Positions 10,876 to 21,363 of a stretch of 64,000 nt of DNA are shown in pieces; position 1 is the first letter of the stretch, and the number at the start of each line of letters is the position of its first letter. Origin of the DNA: Cladocopium goreaui (Eukaryota > Sar > Dinophyceae > Suessiales > Symbiodiniaceae). A program made the position numbers and the translations under genes. The notes under the pieces were generated by a model. The model was not told the DNA's origin. It did no database searches and was given only the letters and a program-made list of their open reading frames with translations. The stretch lies in assembly GCA_947184155.2 (NCBI GenBank), contig CAMXCT020001510.1, positions 84,301 to 148,300 of the forward strand, in the 5' to 3' direction.

Positions 10876-11089
10876 ATCCGATGAGCTGTAGTCGCAGCCA
10901 AAATGCGGTAGGTTATCTAATGGATATGTTTAACATTATCCTAATATAACATTAAATGGTACATCATTACTGGTTATTTACTTATATTTACAGTATCCGG
11001 TTGTTATATAGCTGTACATTAGGATGATGTATATGATGTACCATTATAATATCCTTGTGTACTTGTCATAACACAACAAACCGGCATTG

Positions 11090-11200
11090 TATGATTCAAA
11101 ACCAACTGGCCCTGGGACTGGCCTTTGCACAACCAATGGCCAGCGAGGCTGCCTGGTGGAGCGATAGCGAGTGGAATGTTGATGTCACAGCCTTCCAAAG
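11090..11200 (+). CDS. Candidate exon, unknown
   Basis: Plus frame QLALGLAFAQPMASEAAWWS, DSEWNVDVTAF has coding-like composition, but the splice sites are not clear. Confidence 0.3.
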
Positions 11201-11269
11201 TCTATTAGCGATATATGTTTTCAATAAACCTCCCAAGATTTCCCGAGAATGGTGGCTCATTCATTAAAT

Positions 11270-12050
11270 GAACAATAGCAAATGAATGTCTATATGACGG
11301 TTCATCATCGTTCGTCCATCCTTCATCCGACAATTCAGTACCCAGCACAAAATGAATGATACTGCAATCATGCTACAACTATCATATACCAGTTTGATAC
11401 AACTAATATACCTCTATATATATACATGTTTCCTTGATAGTTGTACATAATTATGACAATGGTCTAATCATAGTACACATATAATTGTCATATATATATG
11501 ATAAGCATATCATTATGACAAGTATCTAGTAATGGTATATCATCCTAATGTGCAGCTGTATAACCAATAGTGATATATTCAGTATATATTCCTATTTCAA
11601 TGATACCAAATATGATAGTTGTTGACATATCTATTGCCAAAATTGTGATGAGTATCTATAATATATGGAGGTGTCCTAAAATGGTGGATCCCAAAGTCAC
11701 CATAGCTTTCAATACTAAGTCATGGTCTGATAACTTGGGTGATTAGGGGGTACCCCTATGACTTAGGAGACTTAGGAACCCCCCCCCATATAACGGTCAT
11801 GATATATTGTTATTGAAATATCTATTATATTCTATTATACTGTAATAATGGTAAGGATCTTTATTTCATCCAACCATTATCAATGTCATTCATTTTCTCC
11901 AACCATTATAATCATTATGATTGTTCTGTATGATACCCATCATAATGATTATAATAATTTTACCCATCATAATGATTATCATTATATTGTTCTGTATTAT
12001 ACCCATCATTATGATTTTCATAACAAAATGTTACCCACCATTGATCCATT
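11270..12050. other. Non-coding AT-rich stretch
   Basis: TA microsatellites, (CATNATGATTAT)-type repeats near 11880-12020 and one copy of the GGTACC-core dispersed repeat (11660-11800). No convincing exon. Confidence 0.6.
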
Positions 12051-12053
12051 CCT

Positions 12054-12087
12054 TCGCTCGCTTCGCTCGCTTCGCTCGCTTCGCTCC
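12054..12087. repeat. 9-bp tandem repeat (CTTCGCTCG)n
   Basis: Nearly four perfect copies. Read on the minus strand in the frame of the adjoining exon it would encode repeated Glu-Arg-Ser. Confidence 0.9.
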
Positions 12088-12089
12088 AC

Positions 12090-12177
12090 CTCCATGGCTT
12101 GCAGCTCCTGCGCCAGCCGCAGCACTGCCTTGGCGAACGGCAGCAGCGCTGCCAAGGCTGCCTGAAGCGGAGCCAAG
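12090..12177 (-). CDS. Internal exon, Leu/Ala-rich helix
   Basis: 88 bp between acceptor GCCCTCAG and donor GAG then GTGGAG. Encodes LAPLQAALAALLPFAKAVLR, LAQELQAME. If the donor is not used, the frame continues into the 9-bp Glu-Arg-Ser repeat. Confidence 0.6.
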
Positions 12178-12433
12178 CTGAGGGCAATTCACCAAGAAAC
12201 TTGGAGCTTCAATGGGTATTTAATACCAAATACTTGGTCCATTGCTTATATAATGTTATATATCTAACAGTTGGTTATATACCCAACAATAACATAACTT
12301 GATGTGGATGTAATCAACTATAAATTGTTGGGGATGTTTCCCCTGTCTGCCAGGCGCTGTTGGAGAAAACGTATCCGTTCTGCTCGCGGACTCAAGTGCT
12401 GCAGTCCTGAGTTTGTTGACATTGATAAAATGT

Positions 12434-12537
12434 TACCCTCTGGTAATTTAACATAGCTATTGAAAATGACCATTTATAGTGAGTTTTCCCATTAAACATG
12501 GTGATTCTCCATAGTTATGTTAGTTTACCAGAGGGTA
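12434..12537. mobile_element. 104-bp palindromic element, copy B
   Basis: Same length, termini and internal sequence as copy A (TACCCTCTGG...CCAGAGGGTA). It sits 43 bp inside the intron that follows the minus exon 12581-12640. Confidence 0.8.
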
Positions 12538-12580
12538 AATATATTTTGTCAAGAAGCAATCTTTGCCAATCTCCCGCTAC

Positions 12581-12640
12581 CAAGGCCTCGCATGTGGCGA
12601 TCATCTGCTTATCATCAAAGCTTTGCAGCACTGCCAGCTT
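12581..12640 (-). CDS. 20-codon internal exon
   Basis: Acceptor GAGTGCAG, donor TTG then GTAGCG, phase 0 at both ends, encoding KLAVLQSFDDKQMIATCEAL. The neighbouring sequence has several overlapping open frames, so the exon could extend. Confidence 0.5.
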
Positions 12641-13291
12641 CTGCACTCGGGCAATTCCGAGCCTTGGACGGCAAATGAGGACAGTTCTGTTTCACAAGGC
12701 CCAGGGCCGTTGTCAACCAGTTGTCCCCGTGAGTTCTGGTGGTTTCAGCATCCCTTCCAAACATAGTCATGACAGGTTCACGAGGCAGGATGGAGAAAAA
12801 ACATCACACAACTTGAATCCACCAACCAATCAGGACGATGCTGGCCATTGTACCAGTCGCTTACTAGGGCTTCACAGTTGATGACGATGACCCTCTAAGG
12901 TCCAAACAGCACGGTGACCAAGGTGTGCGTGTTCAGGGCATCAGCCTCTTGTCAACATGAGCGAGTCACTTTACCCTTAAAGGGTATCTGATGAACATCC
13001 CCCCAAAATGCACAGAGTATCCCAAAATATTTCAGAATTGGATGAAAATTGAGTCACGAAACTTGGGAAACCCCTGGATTTGAAGTAAAAATCCTGTTTT
13101 CCAATTCCACCGAAAACCAATCCGTTGAGACTGGATCGTTTTGGGATTTTACCAACTAAGATCAGATCAACTAAGCATATGTTGGTTCCCTCAAATTTGA
13201 CCCGGTCCCATCTCGTTCCATGCTGCTAATAAAGGTATGAATCCAGAAAATCATCCCCCAACAATTGGATGGTCATCAATGTCATCAATAC

Positions 13292-13475
13292 TACCCTCTG
13301 GAATTTAACATAGTTATGGAATGTTATGGGAACATGGCCCATTTATAGATGATTTATGATTTATGTAGCTGTGAACCCATGTTAAAACATGGTGATGTTC
13401 CATAGTTATGATGATTTATGTAGCTGTTAAACCATGTTAAAACATATAGTGATCATTCCATAGCTAATTCCACAG
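13292..13475. mobile_element. Diverged copy of the palindromic element
   Basis: Left end TACCCTCTGGAATTTAACAT and the core CCATTTATAGATGA are recognisable. The right end is degraded and the element is longer through internal duplication of TGATTTATGTAGCTGT. Confidence 0.5.
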
Positions 13476-13517
13476 CTAGTGACTTTAAATCACCTGGTCA
13501 CATGTCAGACATGTCAC

Positions 13518-13635
13518 CTGCCGCGCCAAGCGATGCAGCAGCTGGGCACTCCAAGGCGGCGCGGGCCGTGGCAAGGCCAACAGCAGCGAAGCGCAATGGC
13601 TGGGTGCGAGCCGTGGCAGCCTTGGTGCCAGAGAT
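13518..13635 (-). CDS. Internal exon, Ala-rich
   Basis: 39 codons plus one base between acceptor GATATCCAG and a strong donor GCAG then GTGACA. Encodes ISGTKAATARTQPLRFAAVG, LATARAALECPAAASLGAA with very high G/C at third positions. The antisense frame is also open, but lacks the splice sites. Confidence 0.65.
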
Positions 13636-13750
13636 CTGGATATCTCACGTAGAAAGGTAGAGAGAGACAGGACAATCAATATTGTATGATAATTATATGT
13701 ATATAGGCTATATATATATAATGTGGATTATACGATTATGTATACATGTA

Positions 13751-13885
13751 ATAATATATATATATATGGGTAAATTATAATATTTCACTAACCTGAATTA
13801 AGGCCATTTGGAGATGATTTCCCTTACTAACCATGATTTCCAGTGAGGTCGCAGTGAGGTCGTTATAATTTACCCAGATATATAT
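13751..13885. mobile_element. Small palindromic element inside a TA microsatellite
   Basis: GGGTAAATTATAA near 13768 and its inverted copy TTATAATTTACCC near 13864-13876 flank about 85 bp. (TA)n runs continue on both outer sides. Confidence 0.6.
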
Positions 13886-14009
13886 ATATATATGTATATA
13901 TAATAAGTATAAATATTATATGCCTCCATAAACGTGTGTACAGGTAAATGACTAATTTGTATAAACATGCAACGATATCAATGATATCATAATGATATCG
14001 ATACATTGC

Positions 14010-14110
14010 CGCGTATTTGATGCTTGTATTGCATTGCCACGAACCGGCTGATGGCCTGCAATTCTACAGCCTTTCCCGGCTTCAGATTCAGCATTCTCAA
14101 GCAATGGCTA
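14010..14110 (-). CDS. Candidate exon
   Basis: Acceptor TGCCAACAG; frame SHCLRMLNLKPGKAVELQAI, SRFVAMQYKHQIR. The donor is uncertain (possibly GC). Confidence 0.45.
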
Positions 14111-14286
14111 CTGTTGGCAGTTTGAGTTTCCATGATCTTAAGCATGAGACTGGAACATTCGCCCATAAAACTCGAAATGATTCAGCATGGTAAAGACATA
14201 TTTGGATATATTTGGCATATCAAATTTATCTGTCCTCCATACTTTCTGCTTCATGACTTGGCCCCTTGTGGCAATCCACCAGTCAC

Positions 14287-14388
14287 CTGACGTCCACTGG
14301 GCTCCCAAGGGGTGACGAGAAACTCTGGTTCCAACTGAGCCAGCAGCTGCGATAGCCTCCCTCTGTCCTCGCAGGTATTCATGGGTCT
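14287..14388 (-). CDS. 34-codon internal exon
   Basis: Acceptor CACATCCAG, donor CGTCAG then GTGACT, phase 0 at both ends. Encodes RPMNTCEDRGRLSQLLAQLE, PEFLVTPWEPSGRQ. Good boundaries. Unknown protein. Confidence 0.65.
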
Positions 14389-14479
14389 CTGGATGTGCTC
14401 GAAACATAAACTCAGTATAATTCAATGACCATAATATGTGACCTTCAGATTTCCACATAGTCCGCACATGTCTTCACTG

Positions 14480-14640
14480 CAAAATAGATGACCAATGATG
14501 ACCAACATGTCTTCTTCGCACAATTGCCGACTCTTCAAATACTGATACTTTCTTCTACGCAGGAGCATGGTGTCTTCAAGCATTTTAATCATCGAATCGA
14601 ACACCGTTTCAACTTTGATGCAAAACACCACATAAATTTG
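14480..14640 (-). CDS. Candidate exon
   Basis: Frame FDSMIKMLEDTMLLRRRKYQ, YLKSRQLCEEDMLVIIGH looks like charged helices. The codon bias is weaker and the boundaries are unclear. Confidence 0.35.
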
Positions 14641-14849
14641 GAGGCCTGTAGAATCTTTCTGTCTTGAGAGGTATAATCGCGTCACGTGTCTACATGCGAT
14701 GCCTCAGATGCCCTCTCTTCTAGACAGATCATCCTACTCTATTTCGGGGACCTCGAATCCATTCAAAATATTCAAACCCATTATTTCGGGCAGGATGTTT
14801 CTCCTTAGGTGAAGATGGTGAAGCAATTCCAAAGATCTCCAGATCCCAC

Positions 14850-15036
14850 CAGATCCTCGCGGCCGCATCTCCTGCGTGTTTTTTTTATGGTCCACAATGG
14901 CCTTCACCAGCTCCTCCCGGTTCAAGATCTTGGGTGCCTTTGCCTTGGCGATGTCAACATTGTCAACCTCACCCGAATAGGATGGATTGACTTCTTGGGA
15001 CATCTTGGGACTTGGGATCCCTATAGATGATGGAGC
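14850..15036 (-). CDS. Internal exon, unknown protein
   Basis: Strong acceptor TTTTTACTGCAG. Phase 0 frame APSSIGIPSPKMSQEVNPSY, SGEVDNVDIAKAKAPKILNR, EELVKAIVDHKKNTQEM. The donor is probably G then GTGGGA. The charged helical C-terminal half could be a coiled coil. Unknown family. Confidence 0.65.
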
Positions 15037-15165
15037 CTGCAGTAAAAATCAACCTGTGCACAAATGAAACATAAAGAATCACACTGACAAATGCTTCTTG
15101 CAAGAATCAGCACGCTTCTTTTGGCATAGATCTTTGGCACCCAAAGGCACCAGCTGATCTTATGT

Positions 15166-15378
15166 GTCCGCACGCTGCTCAAACCTCTTCTTGCCAGTTT
15201 TCTTGGGCACTGGAGGGTTGGGATCCTTGAAAATTCCAATGACTTTGTCAAAAGGATCTGGCCCCGCTGCTCCAAAATTGATGGGATCGTCCGCCATTTC
15301 GGACTGTTCTTCGGAGAACTCCTCTTCTGGACAGCTGACCTTGAATGATGGAAGTGAGGTTGACGAAGGGGGGGCCAC
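15166..15378 (-). CDS. Internal exon, low-complexity Pro/Ser and acidic
   Basis: Acceptor CCCAACAG, phase 0. Encodes VAPPSSTSLPSFKVSCPEEE, FSEEQSEMADDPINFGAAGP, DPFDKVIGIFKDPNPPVPKK, TGKKRFEQ. The donor near 15166-15175 is not a clear GT (candidate non-canonical site). It is preceded in phase by the microexon at 15495-15518. Confidence 0.65.
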
Positions 15379-15494
15379 CTGTTGGGAAAATATGGATATG
15401 ATGTGTATATTATTTGTATATAGTATAAACATACCAAAAAGCGTACTTTGTGTGTCAGCGTATAATAGTGTAATATGCGAATGTATAAACGTAC

Positions 15495-15518
15495 TGAGCT
15501 GGCTTGCAAATCAGCAGC
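15495..15518 (-). CDS. 24-nt microexon
   Basis: Eight codons (AADLQASS) between a textbook acceptor CATTTTCAG and a donor GTACGT, phase 0 at both ends and phase-matched to the exon at 15166-15378. Confidence 0.5.
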
Positions 15519-15639
15519 CTGAAAATGAAACGCGGCATATCTACTGTATATAGGTTTCGTTTTTGGGGGCCAGGCTTCGTTTTGCAGGGCTTTGGCCACA
15601 TTCTGTAGATCAACATTGCGTGTCAAAAGGAAAATGAAA

Positions 15640-15900
15640 GGGAAATGATGGAAAATGAAGATGATGGATAATGTCTAGGAAGCATTGTTTTGGCATGTTT
15701 TGGCGGTCTTTTTCCTGCAATTGTTCACAGGCTGACATCACTCTGACATCGTCTGGAGAGGGAACATGAAGCAAAATCGTCTTTTTGAGGCACGTGGACC
15801 CATGTCTGAAAAAGAGTCCGAATCTGAAACAAGGCTTCGTTTTTGGCTTCAGTTTTGCTTCGTTTTTTAACACACTCGATTTCTGTGTTTTTTTTGGTGG
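15640..15900 (-). CDS. Candidate exon(s)
   Basis: Frame TCLKKTILLHVPSPDDVRVM, SACEQLQEKDRQNMPKQ. Splice sites are weak, so confidence is low. Confidence 0.3.
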
Positions 15901-15909
15901 CACAAATAA

Positions 15910-17540
15910 ATACAAATTCATATAGTTTGAATTTGAATCTGATTTAAAGCAAAGTCAAAATGGATTTACATTCAAATAACAAACACTTTAGATTTAAACC
16001 AATGGCGATTCAGACTCAATGTACCGAAGAGTCAGTTAACTTCAAATTGACCTAAATCTAATTTCAAGTCAACTTAGCTTGACAATTAAGTTAACATGTA
16101 TTTGATTTTAGTTCAAATTTAGTATATTTAGTAGATTTAATCTAGAATTCAATTTCATCATCTAATGAAAGCATGGTAAGAAGCCAAAACCAAAAGCCCA
16201 AAGCCAAACTGACAAAAATATAACAAACATCCAAACAAAAAAATGCTTCTCCCATGCATAATTGTGTGTGTCTTTAACAAGTGGAATGAACCTGCATGGA
16301 TTGATGCCGCAGATCAATGTGCAGCGTATCATGAAAACATAGGCTTCGATTTTTGGTGGCTGCGCTTGGTTTTCCCAGGTTTCGGACCAGTTTTAATATT
16401 CCCTTTCCATATAAACTGTTGACACCTTTTGATCGGGGTTACCATTACCCAGGGTAACCTGTGCCCCAGGTTTTGTAGATACAAATCTGACTTTAGAACA
16501 CAAAACTACAAAAGTGGAGTCAGTCAGGAAAAAAAACCCTACAGAAGAATGTCCCGGTTGGAAAAAATATTCCTACAAAAGTCTCAGGGTTTTACAACCT
16601 ATGTTTTTTTTGTGTTTTTTTTGTTTTTGAAATAGCCTTAAATTTCTATAATACTTTTGTAGGGCCTTGTTCACATGTTGGTTGATAACTTCTGTAGTGA
16701 AATTTAAGGTCCTTTTTCTGGATGGTCCAAGGGCACAGGATATTTTTGTAGTGAATCTGGGGTTGATTTTTTCCTCTACGGCAACTGCTTTCAACAGCTT
16801 TCAACCAGGGATTATTCTGACTAACTTAAGCTACTTCTTGGGTCGTACCATGTCGTACCTTAAAAAAATAAACAACACTCCCATTTCCCCAAGATTTCCT
16901 AAGTTTCTTTTTCACGGTCTTCGCGATGGATTGCTTCTCGTCATTTTTCTGCATAGCTGGGCTATGCACCAAGACGATCCAAGACGATCCTACAGGATCC
17001 TACAGGCCCTTGCTTTTGTCTACCCCTGACAAAAAATACATATAAATGTATATAAATATAAATAAATATATGAAAATTCAATAAAATTCATGGTAATTCT
17101 TGGAGAATTATTCTTGGGAAATGTGTTTGCATGATGTTAACTGAACATAATTTCCGTAGATTTGCAAGGCCTTTGTGAAACCTTAGATTGGAACTAGGCC
17201 TAGTAGTACTACAAAACCGTCTGCAGCTACAGTTTTTTGGGGCACAGCATACCTACAAATTGTTTTTGGCCACAATTTATCCATTACAAAAGACTCTTGG
17301 TTTTCGCAGTAGGTCCATTTAAGGATTCATACAATTTGAACACTTTTGGTGGACCAGGCAGGAATGCCTACAAAGGTATCGCTCTACTACAAAAACCGGG
17401 TACCCAGCAAAGTGATCCTTACAAAATGGAGCCTTACAGAACCCTTTGTAGGGGTCACATGATACCGGCTTTTGTAGAGACAATGGTATCCCCGATACCT
17501 TTTGACTAAGCCCTTTACGTGGTAGCATGGTAGCTCACAT
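15910..17540. repeat. Non-coding; dispersed TACAAAA/TTTTGTAG-rich repeat
   Basis: 16430-17480 contains many copies of (C)TACAAA(A) and TTTGTAGG in both orientations, with GGTACC-like boxes; the text is reminiscent of 26980-27430. 15920-16160 is A/T-rich with repeated ATTTAAATTC-like words. No coding signal. Confidence 0.5.
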
Positions 17541-17546
17541 ACATTT

Positions 17547-18389
17547 CTACAATATAAACATAGGAAGCATCGTGCATTCCGCATTCCAAAGTTTGCGCCC
17601 AGGCACTGGGCGAAGTCGCCCTTTCTTCAGCAATCCATCCTTCAGGGATTTGTAGCTTGCGGGGTACTTTGCCCCAATGTCATCATGGAACTGGTGGTAC
17701 AATTCAGCCTGGTAGAAGGGAAACTGCTCGGAATCATAGATCCAAACCACTTGAGTATCAGCAGTATCTGGATCACTGCCCTGTGCCACTGCCAGTTTCA
17801 GTCGCCCTGCGTTGGCTGCAACAATGTCTGGGAACACGCTCGAATTGGCGCCACCTGGGAGTCCAATCATGGCTCGATACTCTGCTCCAACATCCTGAGC
17901 ATCTGGCCGCCCAGCAGGTTGTTCGGAGACCACCGAATCCAGGTAGGCTTTAGCAAAGGCTGCCACCTGATTCTCAGGCACCTGCGCAACCTTTACTGCC
18001 TCTGCATGGCCCAACCTGGAATAATCACGGAGTGGAAAATCCAAGTTGTGATAACAAACTTGCTGTTTTTTACCCTGAGTTGGTAATCCTCCAGCATATC
18101 CTGTAATGGATGTGACTTCATTGCCCGAAGTGCGTGCTAGAAGCTGCGATTCCAACTGCACCATGTCTCTTTGGACATGCCAAAAGCATCCTTGCCCAAA
18201 GTAGATGTCGATCCCAGACGTCTCCGCCACGGCTGGTGCAGCCCCTGCAGCACCCACCAGGGCTCCCAACAGGCCGCGTCGTGGCATCGAGGGTTGGAGG
18301 AAGCCGAAGATCCATCGACATTGACCAGTCGTCAAGGCACAAAAGCCGAAAATCCAAAGCGCTCTTCGGAGCTTTGCCGAGGAACGCAT
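17547..18389 (-). CDS. msrA: Peptide-methionine (S)-S-oxide reductase (MsrA-like), probably thylakoid-targeted
   Basis: An intronless ORF of 280 codons from ATG (18387-18389) to TAG (17547-17549). It reduces methionine-S-sulfoxide in proteins, a repair reaction using thioredoxin-type donors. The MsrA core is clear: DIYFGQGCFWHVQ with catalytic Cys68 and Phe/Trp, then SITGYAGG (95-101), VCYHN (111-115), LGHAEAVKV (126-134), GAEYRAMIGLPGG (168-180) and FPFYQAELYHQFHDD (223-237). The layout (YHN, MIGLPGG and a YHQFHDD near the C-terminus) is that of the divergent algal branch rather than the E. coli form. The N-terminus is longer than bacterial MsrA. A hydrophobic stretch (about 9-31) is followed by PRRGLLGALVGAAG ending in AVAE (36-56), which reads like a signal peptide plus a twin-arginine thylakoid transfer domain. 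A plastid lumen location is therefore likely, but inferred. No introns, unlike its neighbours, which suggests origin from an mRNA copy. A weak spliced-leader-like word lies about 75-85 bp upstream of the ATG. Confidence 0.92.
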   Translation of the reverse strand: MRSSAKLRRALWIFGFCALTTGQCRWIFGFLQPSMPRRGLLGALVGAAGAAPAVAETSGIDIYFGQGCFWHVQRDMVQLESQLLARTSGNEVTSITGYAGGLPTQGKKQQVCYHNLDFPLRDYSRLGHAEAVKVAQVPENQVAAFAKAYLDSVVSEQPAGRPDAQDVGAEYRAMIGLPGGANSSVFPDIVAANAGRLKLAVAQGSDPDTADTQVVWIYDSEQFPFYQAELYHQFHDDIGAKYPASYKSLKDGLLKKGRLRPVPGRKLWNAECTMLPMFIL

Positions 18390-18781
18390 CAGACCGATAC
18401 TTTAAAGATGTTTTAAGGGGATTGAGAGATGATTGCACTTGGAAAATTGGGAGTGTGTGATTTGGAGCCAAAACTTTGGAATCAAGAATGCAAGCGAGTC
18501 TTGGCAAGATATATCTTCTTGAAACACAGAATGTAGTCAAATGTATTCAATGCATTCAAACAAAAAAATCAACGATAAGTATCTCTCGGTCCCTTGCTGA
18601 GGGTGGTTGCACCAGGCGCACGCCTGGGAACTGGTGCAGTGAACAAGCGACTTGCCACGTGGCAAGTCGACATGGCCATGGAATGCCATGGAATGCCATG
18701 GATACTGGGACCTCTTTTTTGATGTGGCCCAACAGATCCCAGTGAAATCTGTGAAATCAATAAACAGAATTAAACAGCTAC

Positions 18782-18955
18782 ATTCCACATTGGCCCAGCA
18801 TGGCTGCCATATGCTGCCATCCAAGGTCCGGACGTGCCATCAACTGCCGCGGGCTCAGTATCTCCTCATGGCGGCATCTTGGCAAAGGATCAGGACTTGT
18901 CATATCTTTTCATTGCTGGTTGGCAACCACTTGAAGATTTGCAGAACCTTAAAAC
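18782..18955 (+). CDS. Candidate exon, strand ambiguous
   Basis: Plus frame PAWLPYAAIQGPDVPSTAAG, SVSPHGGILAKDQDLSYLFI, AGWQPLEDLQ. A minus frame (HEEILSPRQLMARPDLGWQH) is also open. The plus strand is slightly favoured by the plus exon at 19071. Confidence 0.35.
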
Positions 18956-19070
18956 ATCTTAAAACTATAAGGAAACATCAGGAGACACAATTCCAACTAA
19001 AAACTCTGATAGATACTATAGATTCTATAGATGTCATGATGTTTGTATCTTTTCAATATGTTTTCCAGCC

Positions 19071-19122
19071 TTCAGGACTTCAGAATCTGATGGATTTTCA
19101 TCAGCGCCTGGCATCGATTGAG
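19071..19122 (+). CDS. Candidate short exon
   Basis: Acceptor GTTTTCCAG and donor GTAGAC flank PSGLQNLMDFHQRLASIEGL. Confidence 0.4.
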
Positions 19123-19399
19123 GGACTGCTGTAGACCCACTGCACTGTAACGAGAATATGCTAGAAGATGGCATTTTTTTCCGCATAAAACATCCAAAAA
19201 TCATTACACATTTAAACACCATTCCTTTTAAAGAAGTTGGTGTGCTTTTCTTCGCAAGGAGAGAGGCAGAAAGAGATTTGATCCACTGAAACCTACAACT
19301 CTGCGGAAGAATTTTACTGCATTCCACATCCCAAAATCATTGAGTCATGCTGAGCTCAACAATTTCCAAATTTGAAATACATCAGCAATCAGTCCATGT

Positions 19400-19560
19400 C
19401 TGTCCCTGCCTGCTTCCTCAGTCAGCACGGTCTCTTCGCCAATCTTTCCATCACTGGATGCAGCATCGCTTGGAGCGGTGTCGCTTGGCGAGACCTCCGC
19501 CGCGGAAGCGGAAGCAGATCCGGTCGAGACCGCTGGAGAGACCACTGAAGGCGATCCTTA
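19400..19560. CDS. Ser/Ala/Glu-rich exon, strand ambiguous
   Basis: Minus frame SPAVSTGSASASAAEVSPSD, TAPSDAASSDGKIGEETVLT after acceptor GCCTTCAG, with a GC donor (GCAG then GCAGGG). The plus frame SLDAASLGAVSLGETSAAEA is also open. Low-complexity linker in either case. Confidence 0.4.
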
Positions 19561-20267
19561 GCCGCTGGACACTGTGACATTAACTCCAGGCTCTGAACAC
19601 GAAAATGCTAGCAGCACCACTCCAGGCTCTGCATCCTTTTGTCGTAGATAAAACTTGGGACTGAACTGATGAAGAAACCGCATTACGTCATACCCCTCAT
19701 CCGAAAACCAAAAAGAAAGCTGTTTCAATCTGTTTCACATGCAATTTCGTGCTACCTTGATTTCTTGATGCGAATTTTGCGCCTTTTGGAGCTCATTCCA
19801 AGGCGACATAACCTGTTCAAATCTCGGCCAAAGAACTCTCCAGGTTCTCCACATCTGGCCGATTGATCTCCCTGATGACCTGAAGCAGTCCCAGTTCACG
19901 CTGCTGAATGGGATAACGTCCCAGGTTTCCAGCCAACAATTCCTGGTTCCAACCTTGATGAATCCTATGCAAATCTAAACAAATCCACATCTATTTTGGT
20001 TGATTCCCCAATTATACACTGACTTTTCTCCACATATGAGTTAGAGTTGGGGATGCACATCCAAGTTGACAAACCCCAAAAACAACCAAAACCTCTTGGG
20101 ATGGTCTTACTGCAGATGGATATAGTTGGTCCTATCCCGATTAAACAATAATAAATACCCATAAAACCTCCATGTTTGTTGGCTAAACATGGTTAAACAT
20201 GGTTAAACATGGTTAAACCACCCTTTCTATCCCAATCATTCCCTTCCCAGCCCTTGCCATCGCCCAC

Positions 20268-20383
20268 CTGCCCCTGTCGTGCGCGCATCTCTTTCTCCTT
20301 GGCCGCACGGCGAAGGTGCTGCTGCCGGGTCTCTTCGCGCTCCTCCATGAGTGGAGTGGTATTGTTGGGAAGACATTGGGGGT
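20268..20383 (-). CDS. Internal exon, charged coiled-coil
   Basis: A strong donor (GGGGCAG then GTGGGC) closes a frame encoding TPLMEEREETRQQHLRRAAK, EKEMRARQGQ, a Glu/Arg/Lys helix typical of coiled coils. The acceptor is uncertain (GGTTGAG). Nothing more specific can be said. Confidence 0.6.
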
Positions 20384-20540
20384 CTCAACCAACATGGGGA
20401 TTATTCAGAAACCAATGGGAAATAACAAGACCATTAAGATCATTAAACAATTGTTATTCCCCACCTGCCAGGTGAGGGTTGTTAGATTTTATGTCAGTTG
20501 CCTGCTCCTCTCCTCCTCTCCTCTCCTCCTCCTCCTGCTC

Positions 20541-20740
20541 AACCGCGACCCTCGACGCACAGTGTTCTCTGTCGGACCTCAACCACGACCATCCACGCCC
20601 AGTGTTCCCTGCCGGACCTCAACCACGACCATCCCCGCCCAGTGTTCCCTGCCGGACCTCAACCACGACCATCCACGCCCAGTGTTCCCTGCCGGACCTC
20701 AACCGCGAGTATCCACGCCAAGTGTTCCCTGCCGGACCTC
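20541..20740. repeat. 40-bp minisatellite, 5 units
   Basis: The unit contains GTGTTCCCTGCCGGACCTCA. Copies are about 90% identical. It is homologous to the 41-bp unit at 59930-60115 (GTGTGCACCGCTGGACCTCA). Confidence 0.95.
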
Positions 20741-21363
20741 ATGTAGGAAGATATGGGACAAAGAATGTGCAGAAGAAAGTTAAAAAGAATGTCAGACAAG
20801 TATGTTATATATTACTTGCAAACTCGCGCGTGTGTGGTAGAGTGACCGGGGCAATGCCACTTCTTACTTTGCAGGTGGCAAAGTTTGAAGCAATCAGTTT
20901 GAACAGATGACAGAGTCACTGGGGTGGACAGAGACATTTCCACTTCTGTACCTTTGGAGCTGTTTGCAAAGACGCTTGAGACAGGCAACATCTTACAGCA
21001 AGTTACTACAAATTACTTGAAGTGATCTCATGCTGGATTGATGCTTGAGACAGTCAACATCACACAGGGTTTCTGTTGTGTATCACAGCTATGGTGGCAT
21101 GGTGGATATGTGACATCGGAACATTTGTTGGAGCATTTGAGCCCTCATCTACTCGATCGCGGGCCAGAGGCAGGATGGACATCATCATAGAAGAATTCAG
21201 CAGGAGGAGGTTGTGTGATCAGTAGTGTCTTCTTGCGTGTTTTTGTTTGCTTGGCAGGTGATGGCAGAGGTCTGGTGAAGGAATAGAGAGTTGCAGCTGC
21301 AGCGATCTGGTGAAGTAACACTGGCATGGTTTTGTCTAGTTTACACACGAGCTTGCGAGCTTT

